The notes under the pieces: generated by a model
What the model saw: the letters and a program-made list of their open reading frames with translations, nothing else
Told to the model about the DNA's origin: nothing
Database searches by the model: none
Part shown: positions 38,654 to 48,134 of the stretch, one piece after another
Position numbering within the stretch: the first letter of the stretch is position 1
How the letters are laid out: each line of letters opens with the position of its first letter
Program-made: the position numbers and the translations under genes
From: Novosphingobium silvae
GTDB taxonomy: Bacteria > Pseudomonadota > Alphaproteobacteria > Sphingomonadales > Sphingomonadaceae
NCBI RefSeq assembly: GCF_009856825.1
Contig: NZ_WVTD01000004.1
Location: forward strand, 248,001 to 312,000
Direction: 5' to 3'
DNA length: 64,000 nucleotides

Positions 38654-39418
38654 ATGGAGACCAAGGCAAGCGAGCATGGCCTGCGCCGCCGCCTGCCCCG
38701 CGTGGCGGGTTCCCTTGTCGCTGTGACGCTGGCGGCCCTTGCGGGATGCGCCAAGCCGCCACCACCGCCGCCGCCGCCCCCGCCGCCCGTTGTAGTGATC
38801 CCGCCCATGCCTTCGCCTCCGATGGGAGCGCCGGCACAAATGACCATCCCGCCGGTCGCGGCAGATGGCACGCGGCATACCGTCAATTACGGTATCTCCA
38901 CCTCGCAGGCGGTGTGGAATCTTCGGTCGGGCTACAACGTGGCCGCGCTCAACTGCATCGAGCCGGAGTACGCCCCGATCCTTGAAGGCTACAAGCGCTT
39001 CCTGGTGACCTATGACAAGTCGCTGGACGCGGCGTCGAAGGAAATCGATCGCAGCTTCCAGAGCCAGCACAGCGGCCGCGCCGCGATCGTGGCGCGCGAG
39101 ACGTATCAGACGCAGGTCTACAACTTCTTTTCGCTTCCCCCCGTCGACGCCGGTTTCTGCCGCGCGGCTCTGGAGGTTAGCGCAGACCTTCTGACGGTGG
39201 AGCCGAGCCAGTTCGAGGCATGGTCCTACCAGGGTCTGGCAAAGCTTGAAGCGCCCTTCAAGGAGTTCTTCACCGCCTACGAACAGTATCGCGCCGATCT
39301 GGCTGCGTGGCAGGCACGCTATGGATCGGGCGGGTTGATCACCGTGCGGCCAAACGCGGAGCAGGTCATGGCGCAGCCTCCCGCTGCACCAGCGCTTCCG
39401 CAGGTCTCCAGCCAGTAG
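38654..39418 (+). CDS. Hypothetical lipoprotein with an 11-proline tract
   Basis: 254 residues from ATG 38654. A signal sequence ([19 protein letters not shown]) ends in a lipobox LAGC, so it is probably a lipid-anchored envelope protein. Immediately after the cysteine comes AK followed by 11 prolines encoded mostly by CCG and CCA codons, likely a rigid spacer. The rest (about 80-254) contains helical segments with [24 protein letters not shown] and two further cysteines that may form a disulfide. No domain recognised. Starts at 38627 and 38597 are also open but give a poorer signal peptide. Confidence 0.65.
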   Translation: METKASEHGLRRRLPRVAGSLVAVTLAALAGCAKPPPPPPPPPPPVVVIPPMPSPPMGAPAQMTIPPVAADGTRHTVNYGISTSQAVWNLRSGYNVAALNCIEPEYAPILEGYKRFLVTYDKSLDAASKEIDRSFQSQHSGRAAIVARETYQTQVYNFFSLPPVDAGFCRAALEVSADLLTVEPSQFEAWSYQGLAKLEAPFKEFFTAYEQYRADLAAWQARYGSGGLITVRPNAEQVMAQPPAAPALPQVSSQ

Positions 39419-39426
39419 CCCGGGAA

Positions 39427-39456
39427 GGGGCGGATTCGTCCGTCCCCTGCATTTTT
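39427..39456 (+). terminator. Intrinsic terminator after the lipoprotein gene
   Basis: GGGGCGGA - TTCG - TCCGTCCCC (one bulged base) followed by TGCATTTTT. Confidence 0.6.
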
Positions 39457-39535
39457 GCCCTTTCCGGCGAAGGCGCACTTCGCTAAGGGGGCGCACCCGA
39501 GCCCGCTTTGCGCGGCACGGGAATGATACTGGAAC

Positions 39536-39611
<76 letters not shown>

Positions 39612-39653
39612 GTATCCCACAACCAAGGCATGTCCGGAATGCTCCGGGCATCA

Positions 39654-39681
39654 CCCGGCCCGAGACACGGCCGGGTTTTTT
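39654..39681 (+). terminator. Intrinsic terminator after tRNA-Ala
   Basis: CCCGGCC / GGCCGGG stem with an 8-base loop and six T. Confidence 0.8.
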
Positions 39682-39765
39682 GTTTATCTGCGACAGGTGG
39701 CGCGAAGGCGGCCAAGACCGGTCGTAACAGAAGCGCTGGAGCAGCGCCGGAAGCGATCAGGACCC

Positions 39766-40821
39766 ATGCATTTTCTCGACCAAGCCAAGATTTATGTCCG
39801 CGGTGGCGCCGGTGGTCCCGGAGCGGTCAGCTTCCGGCGCGAAAAGTACGTGGAGTATGGCGGTCCCGACGGGGGGAACGGCGGCAAGGGCGGCGATGTC
39901 ATCTTCGAAGCGGTGGCCGGTCTCAACACCCTGATCGACTTTCGCTACACCCAGCATTTCAAGGCTCCGCGCGGCGGGCACGGCATGGGCAAGAACCGCA
40001 ATGGCGCTGCCGGCAAGGACCTTGTCATCAAGGTTCCGGTGGGCACGCAGATCATCGACGACGAGGACCGCGAGACCGTCCTGGCCGACCTCACCGAAGC
40101 AGGGCAGCGCGTCACCCTGATCGAGGGGGGCATGGGTGGCCGCGGAAATGCCAGCTACAAGACGAGCACCAATCGCGCCCCCCGACAGCACCAGCCGGGC
40201 CTGCCGGCGATCGAGCAATGGGTGTGGCTGCGGCTGAAGCTTCTTGCCGACGTGGGCCTCGTGGGCATGCCCAACGCGGGCAAGTCGACCTTCATCAACA
40301 AGCTGTCGAACACGAAGGCGAAGGTGGGCGACTATGCCTTCACCACGCTGCGCCCACAGCTGGGCGTGGTCACGCACAAGCATCGCGAGTTCGTGCTCGC
40401 CGACATTCCGGGCCTGATCGCGGGTGCGGCGGACGGCGCAGGGATCGGCGATCGTTTCCTGGGGCACATCGAACGCTGCCGCGTGCTGGTGCACCTCATC
40501 GATATTTCCAGCACCGATCCCGTCGAGGCGATGCAGGTAGTCGAGGAGGAACTCGAAGCCTATGGCGGCGGGCTCGAGGACAAGCCCCGCCTCGTGGCGC
40601 TCAACAAGATCGACCTCGTCGACGATGCGCTGGCTGCCGACTATGCCAGGCTGCTGCTGAAGGCTGGCGCGGACGAGGTATTCCCGATCTCCGGTGCGAC
40701 CGGCAAGGGCATGTCGAAGCTTCTTGACGCGATCATCGACTACCTCCCTGCCGCGACCGTGACCGAGCGGCCCGAGGGTGAGCGCGAGGAAGCCGACGAC
40801 AAGCCGTGGTCGCCGCTCTGA
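39766..40821 (+). CDS. obgE: GTPase ObgE/CgtA
   Basis: 351 residues. N-terminal Obg domain ([27 protein letters not shown], glycine-rich) and a G domain from about residue 160 with [33 protein letters not shown] and ISGATGKG. It lacks the extra C-terminal domain of some relatives. Essential ribosome-associated GTPase linked to 50S assembly and growth control. Start ATG 39766 matches the family; an open frame before it is not conserved. Confidence 0.95.
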   Translation: MHFLDQAKIYVRGGAGGPGAVSFRREKYVEYGGPDGGNGGKGGDVIFEAVAGLNTLIDFRYTQHFKAPRGGHGMGKNRNGAAGKDLVIKVPVGTQIIDDEDRETVLADLTEAGQRVTLIEGGMGGRGNASYKTSTNRAPRQHQPGLPAIEQWVWLRLKLLADVGLVGMPNAGKSTFINKLSNTKAKVGDYAFTTLRPQLGVVTHKHREFVLADIPGLIAGAADGAGIGDRFLGHIERCRVLVHLIDISSTDPVEAMQVVEEELEAYGGGLEDKPRLVALNKIDLVDDALAADYARLLLKAGADEVFPISGATGKGMSKLLDAIIDYLPAATVTERPEGEREEADDKPWSPL

Positions 40822-40945
40822 ACCGATCGACAAAGCGTTTACCCCGGCGGGTGTAAGCAACGTCCCACACGTTCTCCAGCCGCGCCCGTTCGCGCAAGCT
40901 GGCGCTTTCTTCCCCCAGTCGATTACCCTAGAGGCTGGCGCTCCG

Positions 40946-42076
40946 ATGCCCATTTCCCGACTCTCCGATCTCGCCGACGCCACGCTGTCGCCTCGCCTCG
41001 TCATCAAGGTGGGCTCCGCCCTCCTGGTGGGAGCCGGGGGCGTGCGGGGCGCGTGGGTGGCAGGGCTCGTTGCGGAAATTGCCGAGGCGAGAGCGCGCGG
41101 CCAGGACGTTATCGTGGTGTCCTCCGGAGCCATTGCGCTGGGCGCGGCAACCCTCGGGCTGGAGAAGGGTGGGCGCGGCAGCCTTGCAGACGCGCAGGCG
41201 AGCGCAGCGGTCGGGCAGATCGCGCTTTCGGGGCTCTGGGCGACACTGCTGGGCGACCATGGCCTCACTGCCGCGCAGATGCTGCTGACCCTGGAGGACT
41301 TGGAGGACCGCCGACGCTACCTCAACGTCACGGCCACCCTTACTCGCCTCCTGGATGCAGGAGCCGTCCCCGTCATCAACGAGAACGACTCGGTAGCCAC
41401 CGAAGAGATCCGTTTCGGTGACAACGACAGGCTGGCAGCGCGGGTGGCACAGGCCGCGCAGGCAAGCGCCGTCGTGCTCCTGTCCGACATCGACGGCCTC
41501 TACGATCGCCATCCCAAGCTTGAAGGAGCGCGGATGATAGCGGTGGTGGAGGGCGTGACGCCTGCCGTCCAGGCGATGGCGAGCACCGAATCGAGTTCGG
41601 GGATGGGCTCGGGCGGCATGGTCTCGAAGCTGCAGGCGGCGGAGATCGCCGAGCTGGCGGGGATATGCCTCGTCATCGGCAATGGCCAGCACAACCGCCC
41701 GATTGAACGCATCATTGCGAACGGCGTGGGAACGCTCTTCAGGCCTCGCCGCAAGGCAGGTGCGCGCAAAGCCTGGCTCGGCGGTCGTCTCAGGCTCAAG
41801 GGTGAGATCATTGTCGATGAAGGCGCGGCTCAGGCGCTGCGTCGTGGCTCAAGCCTGCTGGCGAAAGGCGTTACCGCGGTGGGCGGCGTTTTCGGGCGCG
41901 GCGATCCCGTCGCCATTGTCGAAGCCGGAGGCAGCGTACTGGCGCATGGCCTCTCCGAGTACGATGCCGCCGAGTGCGCCGCAATCCTTGGCCTTCATTC
42001 GAGCGAGCAGGAGCAGGTACTGGGCTATGCTCCGCGCTCTGCCGTGATCCACCGCGACCAGATGGTGCTGAAGTGA
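40946..42076 (+). CDS. proB: Glutamate 5-kinase
   Basis: 376 residues. Amino-acid kinase domain (LVIKVGSALLV, VVSSGAIALG, NENDSVATEEIRFGDND, SSGMGSGGMVSKLQAAEIA) followed by a C-terminal PUA domain (GEIIVDEGAAQALRRGSSLLAKGV). First step of proline synthesis from glutamate. Start ATG 40946; upstream frame to 40778 overlaps obgE and is not conserved. The stop overlaps the next gene's GTG. Confidence 0.94.
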   Translation: MPISRLSDLADATLSPRLVIKVGSALLVGAGGVRGAWVAGLVAEIAEARARGQDVIVVSSGAIALGAATLGLEKGGRGSLADAQASAAVGQIALSGLWATLLGDHGLTAAQMLLTLEDLEDRRRYLNVTATLTRLLDAGAVPVINENDSVATEEIRFGDNDRLAARVAQAAQASAVVLLSDIDGLYDRHPKLEGARMIAVVEGVTPAVQAMASTESSSGMGSGGMVSKLQAAEIAELAGICLVIGNGQHNRPIERIIANGVGTLFRPRRKAGARKAWLGGRLRLKGEIIVDEGAAQALRRGSSLLAKGVTAVGGVFGRGDPVAIVEAGGSVLAHGLSEYDAAECAAILGLHSSEQEQVLGYAPRSAVIHRDQMVLK

Positions 42077-43026
42077 ACCGCGCGACGATGATGAGCGTCG
42101 AGCGCCCGATCATCGCGCTGACCGGCGCGACGGGCTTCGTCGGAGGCACCGTTCTCGACACGGCCCTGGCCACCGGATACGCCGTGCGGGCGCTGACCCG
42201 CCGCGCACAGCCGGAGCGTCCGGGCGTGGACTGGGTGGGCGGCGACCTTGCCGACAAGGCTGCGCTCTCCGAGCTTACGCGCGGAGCGGAAGCGGTAATC
42301 CATGTCGCCGGTGTGGTCAGTGCGCCCGATCCCTCGGGCTTCGAGGAAGGGAACGTCACCGGCACGCTCAACCTGATCGAGGCCATGGTGGCGGGCGGCG
42401 TGCAGCGGCTGGTCAACGTTTCTTCGCTCTCAGCGCGCGAACCGGAGCTTTCCGCTTACGGCGCTTCGAAAGCCAAGGCGGAAAAGTTCGTCATGGCAAG
42501 CCCGCTCGACTGGACGATCGTGCGGCCACCCGCGATCTACGGTCCCCGCGACAAGGAGATGCTGGAACTGTTCCGCGCCGCGCGCTGGGGCGTGATGCCG
42601 ATGCCGCGCGAGGGCCGCGCCTCGATGATCCATGTCGAGGACCTGGCGCGGCTGCTGGTGGCGCTCGTGCCCGGGGATGGAAGAGTGGCGGGTGGCATCA
42701 CCGGCCGGATCTTCGAGCCCGATGACGGCAAGCCGCAGGGCTGGGAACATTTCGAGACGGCGCTTGCCATTGGTTGGGCCATGGGGAAGCGCCCGCGCGT
42801 GATCGGCCTGTCCCGCGCGATGCTGGAGCGCATCGCGCGCGTCGACAAGTTTTTGCGCGGTCCTCGTGCAAAAATGACGCTCGACCGTGCCGCCTATTTC
42901 AGCCACCCGGACTGGGTGGTGTCGCCGGAGGCTGCAGTGCCGGCCCCCTTGTGGCGCCCGCGCATCGAAACGCGCCAGGGCCTCAAGGCGACGGCGCAGT
43001 GGTATCGCGAGCACAAGTGGCTCTGA
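42073..43026 (+). CDS. NAD-dependent epimerase/dehydratase family protein
   Basis: 317 residues. Extended SDR: ALTGATGFVGGTVLDTAL at the N-terminus (Rossmann), VIHVAGVVSAPD, VNVSSLSA and the catalytic YGASKAKAEKF (Tyr-x3-Lys). The substrate cannot be told; relatives annotated as ubiquinone-complex-I-like or sugar epimerases share this shape. GTG 42073 gives a GTGA overlap with proB; ATG 42088 is the alternative. It is followed after 19 bp by a transporter-like gene. Confidence 0.82.
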   Translation: MNRATMMSVERPIIALTGATGFVGGTVLDTALATGYAVRALTRRAQPERPGVDWVGGDLADKAALSELTRGAEAVIHVAGVVSAPDPSGFEEGNVTGTLNLIEAMVAGGVQRLVNVSSLSAREPELSAYGASKAKAEKFVMASPLDWTIVRPPAIYGPRDKEMLELFRAARWGVMPMPREGRASMIHVEDLARLLVALVPGDGRVAGGITGRIFEPDDGKPQGWEHFETALAIGWAMGKRPRVIGLSRAMLERIARVDKFLRGPRAKMTLDRAAYFSHPDWVVSPEAAVPAPLWRPRIETRQGLKATAQWYREHKWL

Positions 43027-43045
43027 CGACGAGGACGTTACACGC

Positions 43046-44032
43046 ATGAGGGGTCTGCTCGCGCGCCTGAACATCGATCCATACCTGCTGTTGCTGGTTG
43101 GAACGGTAGGGCTGGCATCGGTGCTTCCGGCGCGTGGGATATGGGCGGACATCGCAGGAGGGGTGGCCGATGCGGGCATTGCCCTGCTGTTCTTCCTTCA
43201 CGGTGCCAAACTCTCCCGCGAGGCGATCCTCGATGGCGCACGGGCCTGGAAACTGCACCTGACCGTCGCGGCCACGACCTTCGTGCTGTTCCCGATCCTG
43301 GGTCTCGCCATCCGGGCGATCCCCGGTCTGGAACCTTCGCTGGCGACGGGAGTGCTGTTTCTGACGCTGCTGCCCTCCACCGTGCAGTCGTCCATCGCGT
43401 TCACGGCAATCGCGGGGGGCAACGTGGCGGCGGCGGTCTGCAGCGCCTCCTTCTCGAACCTCGCCGGGATTTTCATCACCCCGGTCCTGACCGCGCTGCT
43501 CATTACCGGTGACAGCGGCGGGTTCTCGGCTGATCCGATCATCGCCATCTCGGTGCAACTTCTGCTCCCGTTCGTGGCCGGCCACCTCCTGCGGCCATGG
43601 ATCGGCGGGTTCGTGACGCGTAACAAGCAGGTGCTGAACTACGTGGATCGCGGCTCGATCCTGCTGGTTGTCTACACTGCTTTTGGGGCGGCGGTCATCG
43701 AAGGGCTGTGGCAGAAGGTGACTCTGGCCGAGTTGGGGCTGATCGCCGTGATCTCGCTGGTGCTGCTGGCGGTAGTGATGACGATCTCGACTGCCGTCGG
43801 CAAGGGGCTGGGCTTTTCGCGCCAGGACAGGATCGTGCTGCTTTTCTGCGGCTCGAAGAAGAGTTTGGCGACCGGGGTTCCGCTCGCGGGCGTGCTGTTT
43901 CCGGCCGCACAGGTCGGAGCGATCATCCTTCCCCTGATGTTCTTCCACCAGATCCAGTTGATGGTCTGCGCCGTCCTGGCGCGCCGCTTCGGCGCGGAAA
44001 ACGAGAAAGCGGACGCACTGCCGGCCGCGTGA
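43046..44032 (+). CDS. Bile acid:sodium symporter family protein (SBF-like, YfeH type)
   Basis: 328 residues, about ten membrane segments. Seen: DPYLLLLVGTVGLASVLPARG at the N-terminus, GIALLFFLHGAKLS, TLLPSTVQSSIAFTAIAGGNVAAAVCSAS and FCGSKKSLATGVPLAGVLFP, typical of the YfeH/SBF_like branch. Substrate unknown; probable inner-membrane transporter. It ends 8 bp before a decayed membrane-protein fragment on the other strand. Confidence 0.85.
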   Translation: MRGLLARLNIDPYLLLLVGTVGLASVLPARGIWADIAGGVADAGIALLFFLHGAKLSREAILDGARAWKLHLTVAATTFVLFPILGLAIRAIPGLEPSLATGVLFLTLLPSTVQSSIAFTAIAGGNVAAAVCSASFSNLAGIFITPVLTALLITGDSGGFSADPIIAISVQLLLPFVAGHLLRPWIGGFVTRNKQVLNYVDRGSILLVVYTAFGAAVIEGLWQKVTLAELGLIAVISLVLLAVVMTISTAVGKGLGFSRQDRIVLLFCGSKKSLATGVPLAGVLFPAAQVGAIILPLMFFHQIQLMVCAVLARRFGAENEKADALPAA

Positions 44033-44039
44033 TCCCACT

Positions 44040-44287
44040 TTGGGCTGGTCAAGCGGCGCAGGCTGGCCGGACAGGTCCTCGGGCATCGGCGCCCCTCGCA
44101 GCATGAGCAGGAGCAGCGAGCCAGGCACGACACTCGTGCCCGTTGTCACGAGGAACATGTCGAAGCTTCCGGTCCGCGCCAGCGTCACGCTGAGGAGAGC
44201 GGCGCCCGACGTGGCCGCAAGCGAGCAGACTTCGGTGAGCAGCCCCAGTACCGTCGAGTAGATCACCGGGCGCAAGTGCCGCGCCAT
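44040..44287 (-). pseudogene. Decayed membrane transporter fragment (MFS-like C-terminus)
   Basis: A minus-strand frame from 44287 encodes ~80 residues with two hydrophobic segments (VIYSTVLGLLTEVCSLAAT, and MFLVTTGTSVVPGSLLLLML) like the last helices of an MFS-type permease. It then runs out of recognisable sequence and reads through antisense to the symporter gene. Another minus-strand frame just upstream ends at 44300 with QQGILTTAIFSLGFA. In 44288-44428 I see no other gene, only these remnants and the upstream region of the next operon. I read this as the debris of a larger gene; an unusual complete gene is less likely. Confidence 0.45.
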
Positions 44288-44428
44288 CCTCCGCGCCCTA
44301 GGCGAAGCCGAGGCTGAAGATCGCGGTGGTCAGGATGCCTTGCTGAACACGATCCTGCCGCTCACCCCGGAGATTACCGGAGAGGAGCTTGGAGGGCTGG
44401 GCAACCACCTCTTGGTAAACGAAGGGGC

Positions 44429-44959
44429 ATGAGCAAACTCCATCAGGTCCGCAGGGCTTCCGCCTGCATTCGCCCGCTTGCTGCAGGGTTCGCCCTCGCG
44501 GCAGGTCTCGTCCTCGCCTCGCAGTCGGCCTCGGCGGCTACGGTGACCGACACGATGGCCGTGACGGTTACCGTGCAGTCGGCGTGCGTCGTCTCTGCCA
44601 GCCCGCTCGCGTTCGGCACCTATAGCCCTGTTTCAGGCACGAACCTGGATGCGACGACGACGCTCAACGTCACCTGCACGCAGGGCACTGCGTACAACGT
44701 GGGCCTGAGCGCAGGGGGCGGCACGGGCGCGACGACGACCGTGCGCAAGCTGACCAGCAGCGGACGGACGCTGAACTACGCGCTGTATTCGGACTCGGGT
44801 CGCACCACGAACTGGGGCAATACCGTATCGACCGACACGGTTTCGGGTACGGCTGGACTGACTGCCACGGCGTACACGGTCTATGGGCGCATCCCTGCCA
44901 ACCAGAACACGGCTGCCGGTGCCTACACCGACTCGGTTACGGTCACCGTCACCTACTGA
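44429..44959 (+). CDS. Spore coat U domain protein (chaperone-usher pilin-like subunit)
   Basis: 176 residues. Signal peptide ending SASAATV, then a spore-coat-U (SCPU) domain: VTVTVQSACVVSASPLAFGTYSP, LNVTCTQGTAYNVGLSAGGG, LNYALYSD and a C-terminal YGRIPANQNTAAGAYTDSVTVTVTY, including the conserved terminal beta strand and paired cysteines. Such subunits are secreted and assembled on the cell surface by chaperone-usher systems. First gene of a four-gene operon with a PapD-like chaperone, usher and a second SCPU protein. Confidence 0.88.
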   Translation: MSKLHQVRRASACIRPLAAGFALAAGLVLASQSASAATVTDTMAVTVTVQSACVVSASPLAFGTYSPVSGTNLDATTTLNVTCTQGTAYNVGLSAGGGTGATTTVRKLTSSGRTLNYALYSDSGRTTNWGNTVSTDTVSGTAGLTATAYTVYGRIPANQNTAAGAYTDSVTVTVTY

Positions 44960-44960
44960 C

Positions 44961-45680
44961 ATGATGGGGCGACGCGCGATCCGGATCGGGGCACTCCTGC
45001 TGCCGTTGGCGGCATTGGTGGGCCTCGTCGGTGCCGGGCCTGCCTGGGCGGGATCGCTCAGCGTCATGCCGGTACGCGTCGATGTCGCTCCGACCAGCCG
45101 GTTCTGCTCGCTCACTCTGGGGAACGACTCGGAGCGTCCGGTGACGGTGCAAGTCCGGGCCTTTGCATGGCAGAAGGACGATGCCGGTGCCGACCTGCTG
45201 GAGCCGGACGGCCGCTTTATCGTCAACCCCACGATCGCGACGATCGCGCCGGGTGCCACGCGGCTGGTCCGCTGCAGCCTGCCGGCGCGGACAGCGGTCG
45301 ACGAGGCGGAGGAACAATGGCGCCTCATCATCGACCAACTGCCTGATTCCTCCCCCGTGGCACCGGGCACCGTGCAGACGCTGCTGCGTATCTCGCTCCC
45401 CGTCTTTCGCGCTGGAGAGAAGGCCGCGCCGCGGCTTTTTGTCACGCTCGACAAGGCCTCGCTGCGGCTCGCCAATTCCGGCACGCGACACGTCAAGGTT
45501 CTTGCCGTGACGCTGCACGGGGCAGATGGAGACGCTGTCGTCACCGACCGTTCGTTCTACCTTCTGGCAGGAGGCGCGCAGTCCGTGACGTTCGAGCGGC
45601 TGCCGCGCGGAGGCGCCACGGGCGTGCACGTGCGGGCGGAAGAGGGCGAGTTCGACGTTCCTCTCGCCTCCGTGCGGTGA
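44961..45680 (+). CDS. Periplasmic pilus chaperone (PapD-like)
   Basis: 239 residues. Signal peptide ending AWAG, then the chaperone Ig-like fold: LSVMPVRVDVAPTSRFCSLTLGNDS, FIVNPTIATIAPGATRLVRC, WRLIIDQLP and LRISLPVFRA. It should bind SCPU subunits in the periplasm by donor-strand complementation and deliver them to the usher. Starts two bases after the SCPU stop; ATG 44961 or 44964. Confidence 0.88.
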   Translation: MMGRRAIRIGALLLPLAALVGLVGAGPAWAGSLSVMPVRVDVAPTSRFCSLTLGNDSERPVTVQVRAFAWQKDDAGADLLEPDGRFIVNPTIATIAPGATRLVRCSLPARTAVDEAEEQWRLIIDQLPDSSPVAPGTVQTLLRISLPVFRAGEKAAPRLFVTLDKASLRLANSGTRHVKVLAVTLHGADGDAVVTDRSFYLLAGGAQSVTFERLPRGGATGVHVRAEEGEFDVPLASVR

Positions 45681-45692
45681 TGGGCACGCTCC

Positions 45693-48134
45693 ATGCCGCT
45701 AGCTCACGCCCGCGTGGCGGCCGTGCTTGCGGCCGTGCTCGCCGTCCCTTCCGTCCTTGCGCCCGGGCTGGGACCGGCAAGGGCGCAGGAAGCGGCAGCG
45801 GTGGATGAAATGCCGGTCGGGGTCTCCGTCAACGGACGGATGTTGCCCGATCCGGGACTGCTGGTGCTGCGCCAGGGCCGCATGTTCGTGCGGCGAAGCG
45901 ACTTCGAGGCATGGGGCCTGATGCTACAGGCAGCGCCCGGCGAACAGGTCCTGAACGGAGAGAGCTATGTTCCGCTCGATGACGTGAAGGGGCTTTCCGC
46001 CCGTCTCGATGATGATGGCGCCACCTTGCACGTCACCGCGGATGCGTCGCTGTTTCCGCGCCTGACGATGGAACCTGACCACCGGCGTGTTCCGGTCGCT
46101 GCTGCAATCCCGGCGCAGTTCCTTGCCTACGATCTGACGCTTTCACGCTGGAGCGGCGACACGCAGTTGAGCGGGTTGGTGGATACCGGCTTTTCCGGAG
46201 AGTGGGGCGTGGCGACTTCCAGCTTCCTTGTCGGTGGAAGCGGTTCCTCGCGCTTGAGCGCATCACGCCTGGAAACCAGTGTGCGCCGCGACTTTCCGGA
46301 GCGCCGGATGCGGTTGGTCGTCGGCGACGCGGTCGGTCGCGGGGCTCCCTGGAGCCGGCCGGTCCGGTACGGCGGGCTCTTTCTCGGAACGGACTTCTCG
46401 CTTGATCCCCAAGCCGTCAATTATCCACTGCCGATGATCTCCGGCAGCGCGATCACGCCTTCTACGATCGAGCTTCTGTCCGAATCCTCCCGCCGCTCGC
46501 TGGACGTCGGTCCGGGCGCCTTCGACCTTGCGTTGCAGCCGCGCCTGAACGGCGCCGGTCAGGTTACGATGAGCGTGCGCGACCTTGCAGGCAACGTGCG
46601 GCAGGTGACGCGCAGCTTCTATGCCAGCCCCAACCTGCTGCGCCCGGGTCTTTCAGAGTTCGCGTTCGAGGCGGGAGCGCTGCGGCGCGGCTTCGGGTAC
46701 GACAGTTTCGACTATGGACCGGTCTTTGCCGCAGCGGGCCTGCGCCGGGGCATCTCCGGTTCGCTGACGCTGGAGGGTCGGGTGGAGATCAGCGGCGCCA
46801 CCCGCATGGCGGGCCTCGGCGGGTCCGTCGTGCTCGCCTCGCTCGGCGAAGTGTCGGTGTCGGGCGCTGTCTCGCAAGGCCGCGCGGGCACCGGCACGCT
46901 GGTGCGGGCATCCGCGCAGAGGATCACTCCCGCCTACACGATCAGCGCCAGCTACGAGCGTGCCGACGCAGGGTTCCGGCAAGTGGGCGAGAGCCGCTTC
47001 AACGGCGGTGGACGCAGCGAGATGGTGGTCGCCGGCGGGCTTTCGCTGGGCGCCTGGGGCAGCATCAACGCGAGCTATGCACGATTGCGCCAGGGTGTGG
47101 GCGGAGACGCGCCGACGCGTTTCGATCTGGCCTCGGCCTATTATTCGACCAATCTTGCGGGCGCATACCTTTCGGCAGGCGTCCAGTACACGCGCCGCCT
47201 GCACGACCGCAGGGCCGGCGAATTCGACGGGGGCAACAGCCGCAGCCTCGGCCTTTTCGGATCGCTGACGATCCCGCTTGGTCCGCGACGCCATGTGAGT
47301 GCAATCGCCGAGCAGCGCCGCGCGGCAGTGACTTTCGACCAGAACCTGCCCGAGGGTACCGGGGTTGGGCTGCGTGCGCTGGCAGGCATCGACCACGGCG
47401 CCCCGTGGCTCGAAGGCGGAGTGGCGTATCGCAGCGGGATCGGCGACCTTCGGGTCGATGCGGCAAGTCGCCGTGGCCGGCAGGGCATACAGTTCAACGC
47501 GCGCGGCGGCGCGCTGCGGATCGATGGCGAACTCATGGCAACCCAGCACATCGACGAAGGCTTTGCGCTGGTCGATGTAGCGAGCGAAACGCCGGTCACG
47601 GTCATGGTCGAGAACCGTCCCCGTCCGCGCAAGGCCGGCGTGGGCAAGCCGGTCATCGTCACCGGCCTGCAGCCTTACGCCGAGAACCACATCGCCATCG
47701 ACCCGTCCGAGGTATCGATCGAGGCGGGGCTCGACACGCAGGCCCAAGTCGTGGCGCCCGGCTGGCGGCAGGCGGTGCGCGTCGGCTTCGGCAGTGCGGA
47801 GCGGCTGGGCGCGCGCCTGCGGCTGGTCGATCCCCGCGGCAACCCCGTCCAGACCGGATCGACCTTCGCGTGGAACGGCGGGTCGGGGATCGTAGGCTAC
47901 GACGGCGAAGTCTGGATCGAGGACTATGCGGGCGGCGGCATGGTCTTGCGGGTCACGGGTGCGAACGGCGCATGCCGCGTGGCCGTGCCGCAGCTTTCCG
48001 GCGAGGCGCGGTTGATGGCATCGGCCCCCGTCGTCTGCATTCCGGAAAGCGAATGGGCTCTCGCCCATGCCGGAGCGCGGCATCAGCCGCAGCTGGCCGA
48101 TGCCGTAATCCCGCGTAAGGAGCCTCGTCCATGA
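45693..48134 (+). CDS. Outer-membrane usher protein
   Basis: 813 residues. Signal peptide (VLAAVLAVPSVLAPGLGPARAQ), N-terminal periplasmic domain, a large beta-barrel (from YDLTLSRWSGDTQLSGLVDTG) and a plug/middle region (LDVGPGAFDLALQPRLNGAGQVTMSVRDLAGN, as in FimD/PapC), then C-terminal domains ending CRVAVPQ. It forms the secretion pore for the SCPU subunits. Belongs to the usher branch associated with spore-coat-U genes. Confidence 0.9.
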   Translation: MPLAHARVAAVLAAVLAVPSVLAPGLGPARAQEAAAVDEMPVGVSVNGRMLPDPGLLVLRQGRMFVRRSDFEAWGLMLQAAPGEQVLNGESYVPLDDVKGLSARLDDDGATLHVTADASLFPRLTMEPDHRRVPVAAAIPAQFLAYDLTLSRWSGDTQLSGLVDTGFSGEWGVATSSFLVGGSGSSRLSASRLETSVRRDFPERRMRLVVGDAVGRGAPWSRPVRYGGLFLGTDFSLDPQAVNYPLPMISGSAITPSTIELLSESSRRSLDVGPGAFDLALQPRLNGAGQVTMSVRDLAGNVRQVTRSFYASPNLLRPGLSEFAFEAGALRRGFGYDSFDYGPVFAAAGLRRGISGSLTLEGRVEISGATRMAGLGGSVVLASLGEVSVSGAVSQGRAGTGTLVRASAQRITPAYTISASYERADAGFRQVGESRFNGGGRSEMVVAGGLSLGAWGSINASYARLRQGVGGDAPTRFDLASAYYSTNLAGAYLSAGVQYTRRLHDRRAGEFDGGNSRSLGLFGSLTIPLGPRRHVSAIAEQRRAAVTFDQNLPEGTGVGLRALAGIDHGAPWLEGGVAYRSGIGDLRVDAASRRGRQGIQFNARGGALRIDGELMATQHIDEGFALVDVASETPVTVMVENRPRPRKAGVGKPVIVTGLQPYAENHIAIDPSEVSIEAGLDTQAQVVAPGWRQAVRVGFGSAERLGARLRLVDPRGNPVQTGSTFAWNGGSGIVGYDGEVWIEDYAGGGMVLRVTGANGACRVAVPQLSGEARLMASAPVVCIPESEWALAHAGARHQPQLADAVIPRKEPRP

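Noticed and set aside
42983..44032. Long minus-strand frame across the symporter gene
   Set aside because: Only the first ~80 codons (44040-44287) look like a protein; the rest is antisense to a well-recognised transporter.
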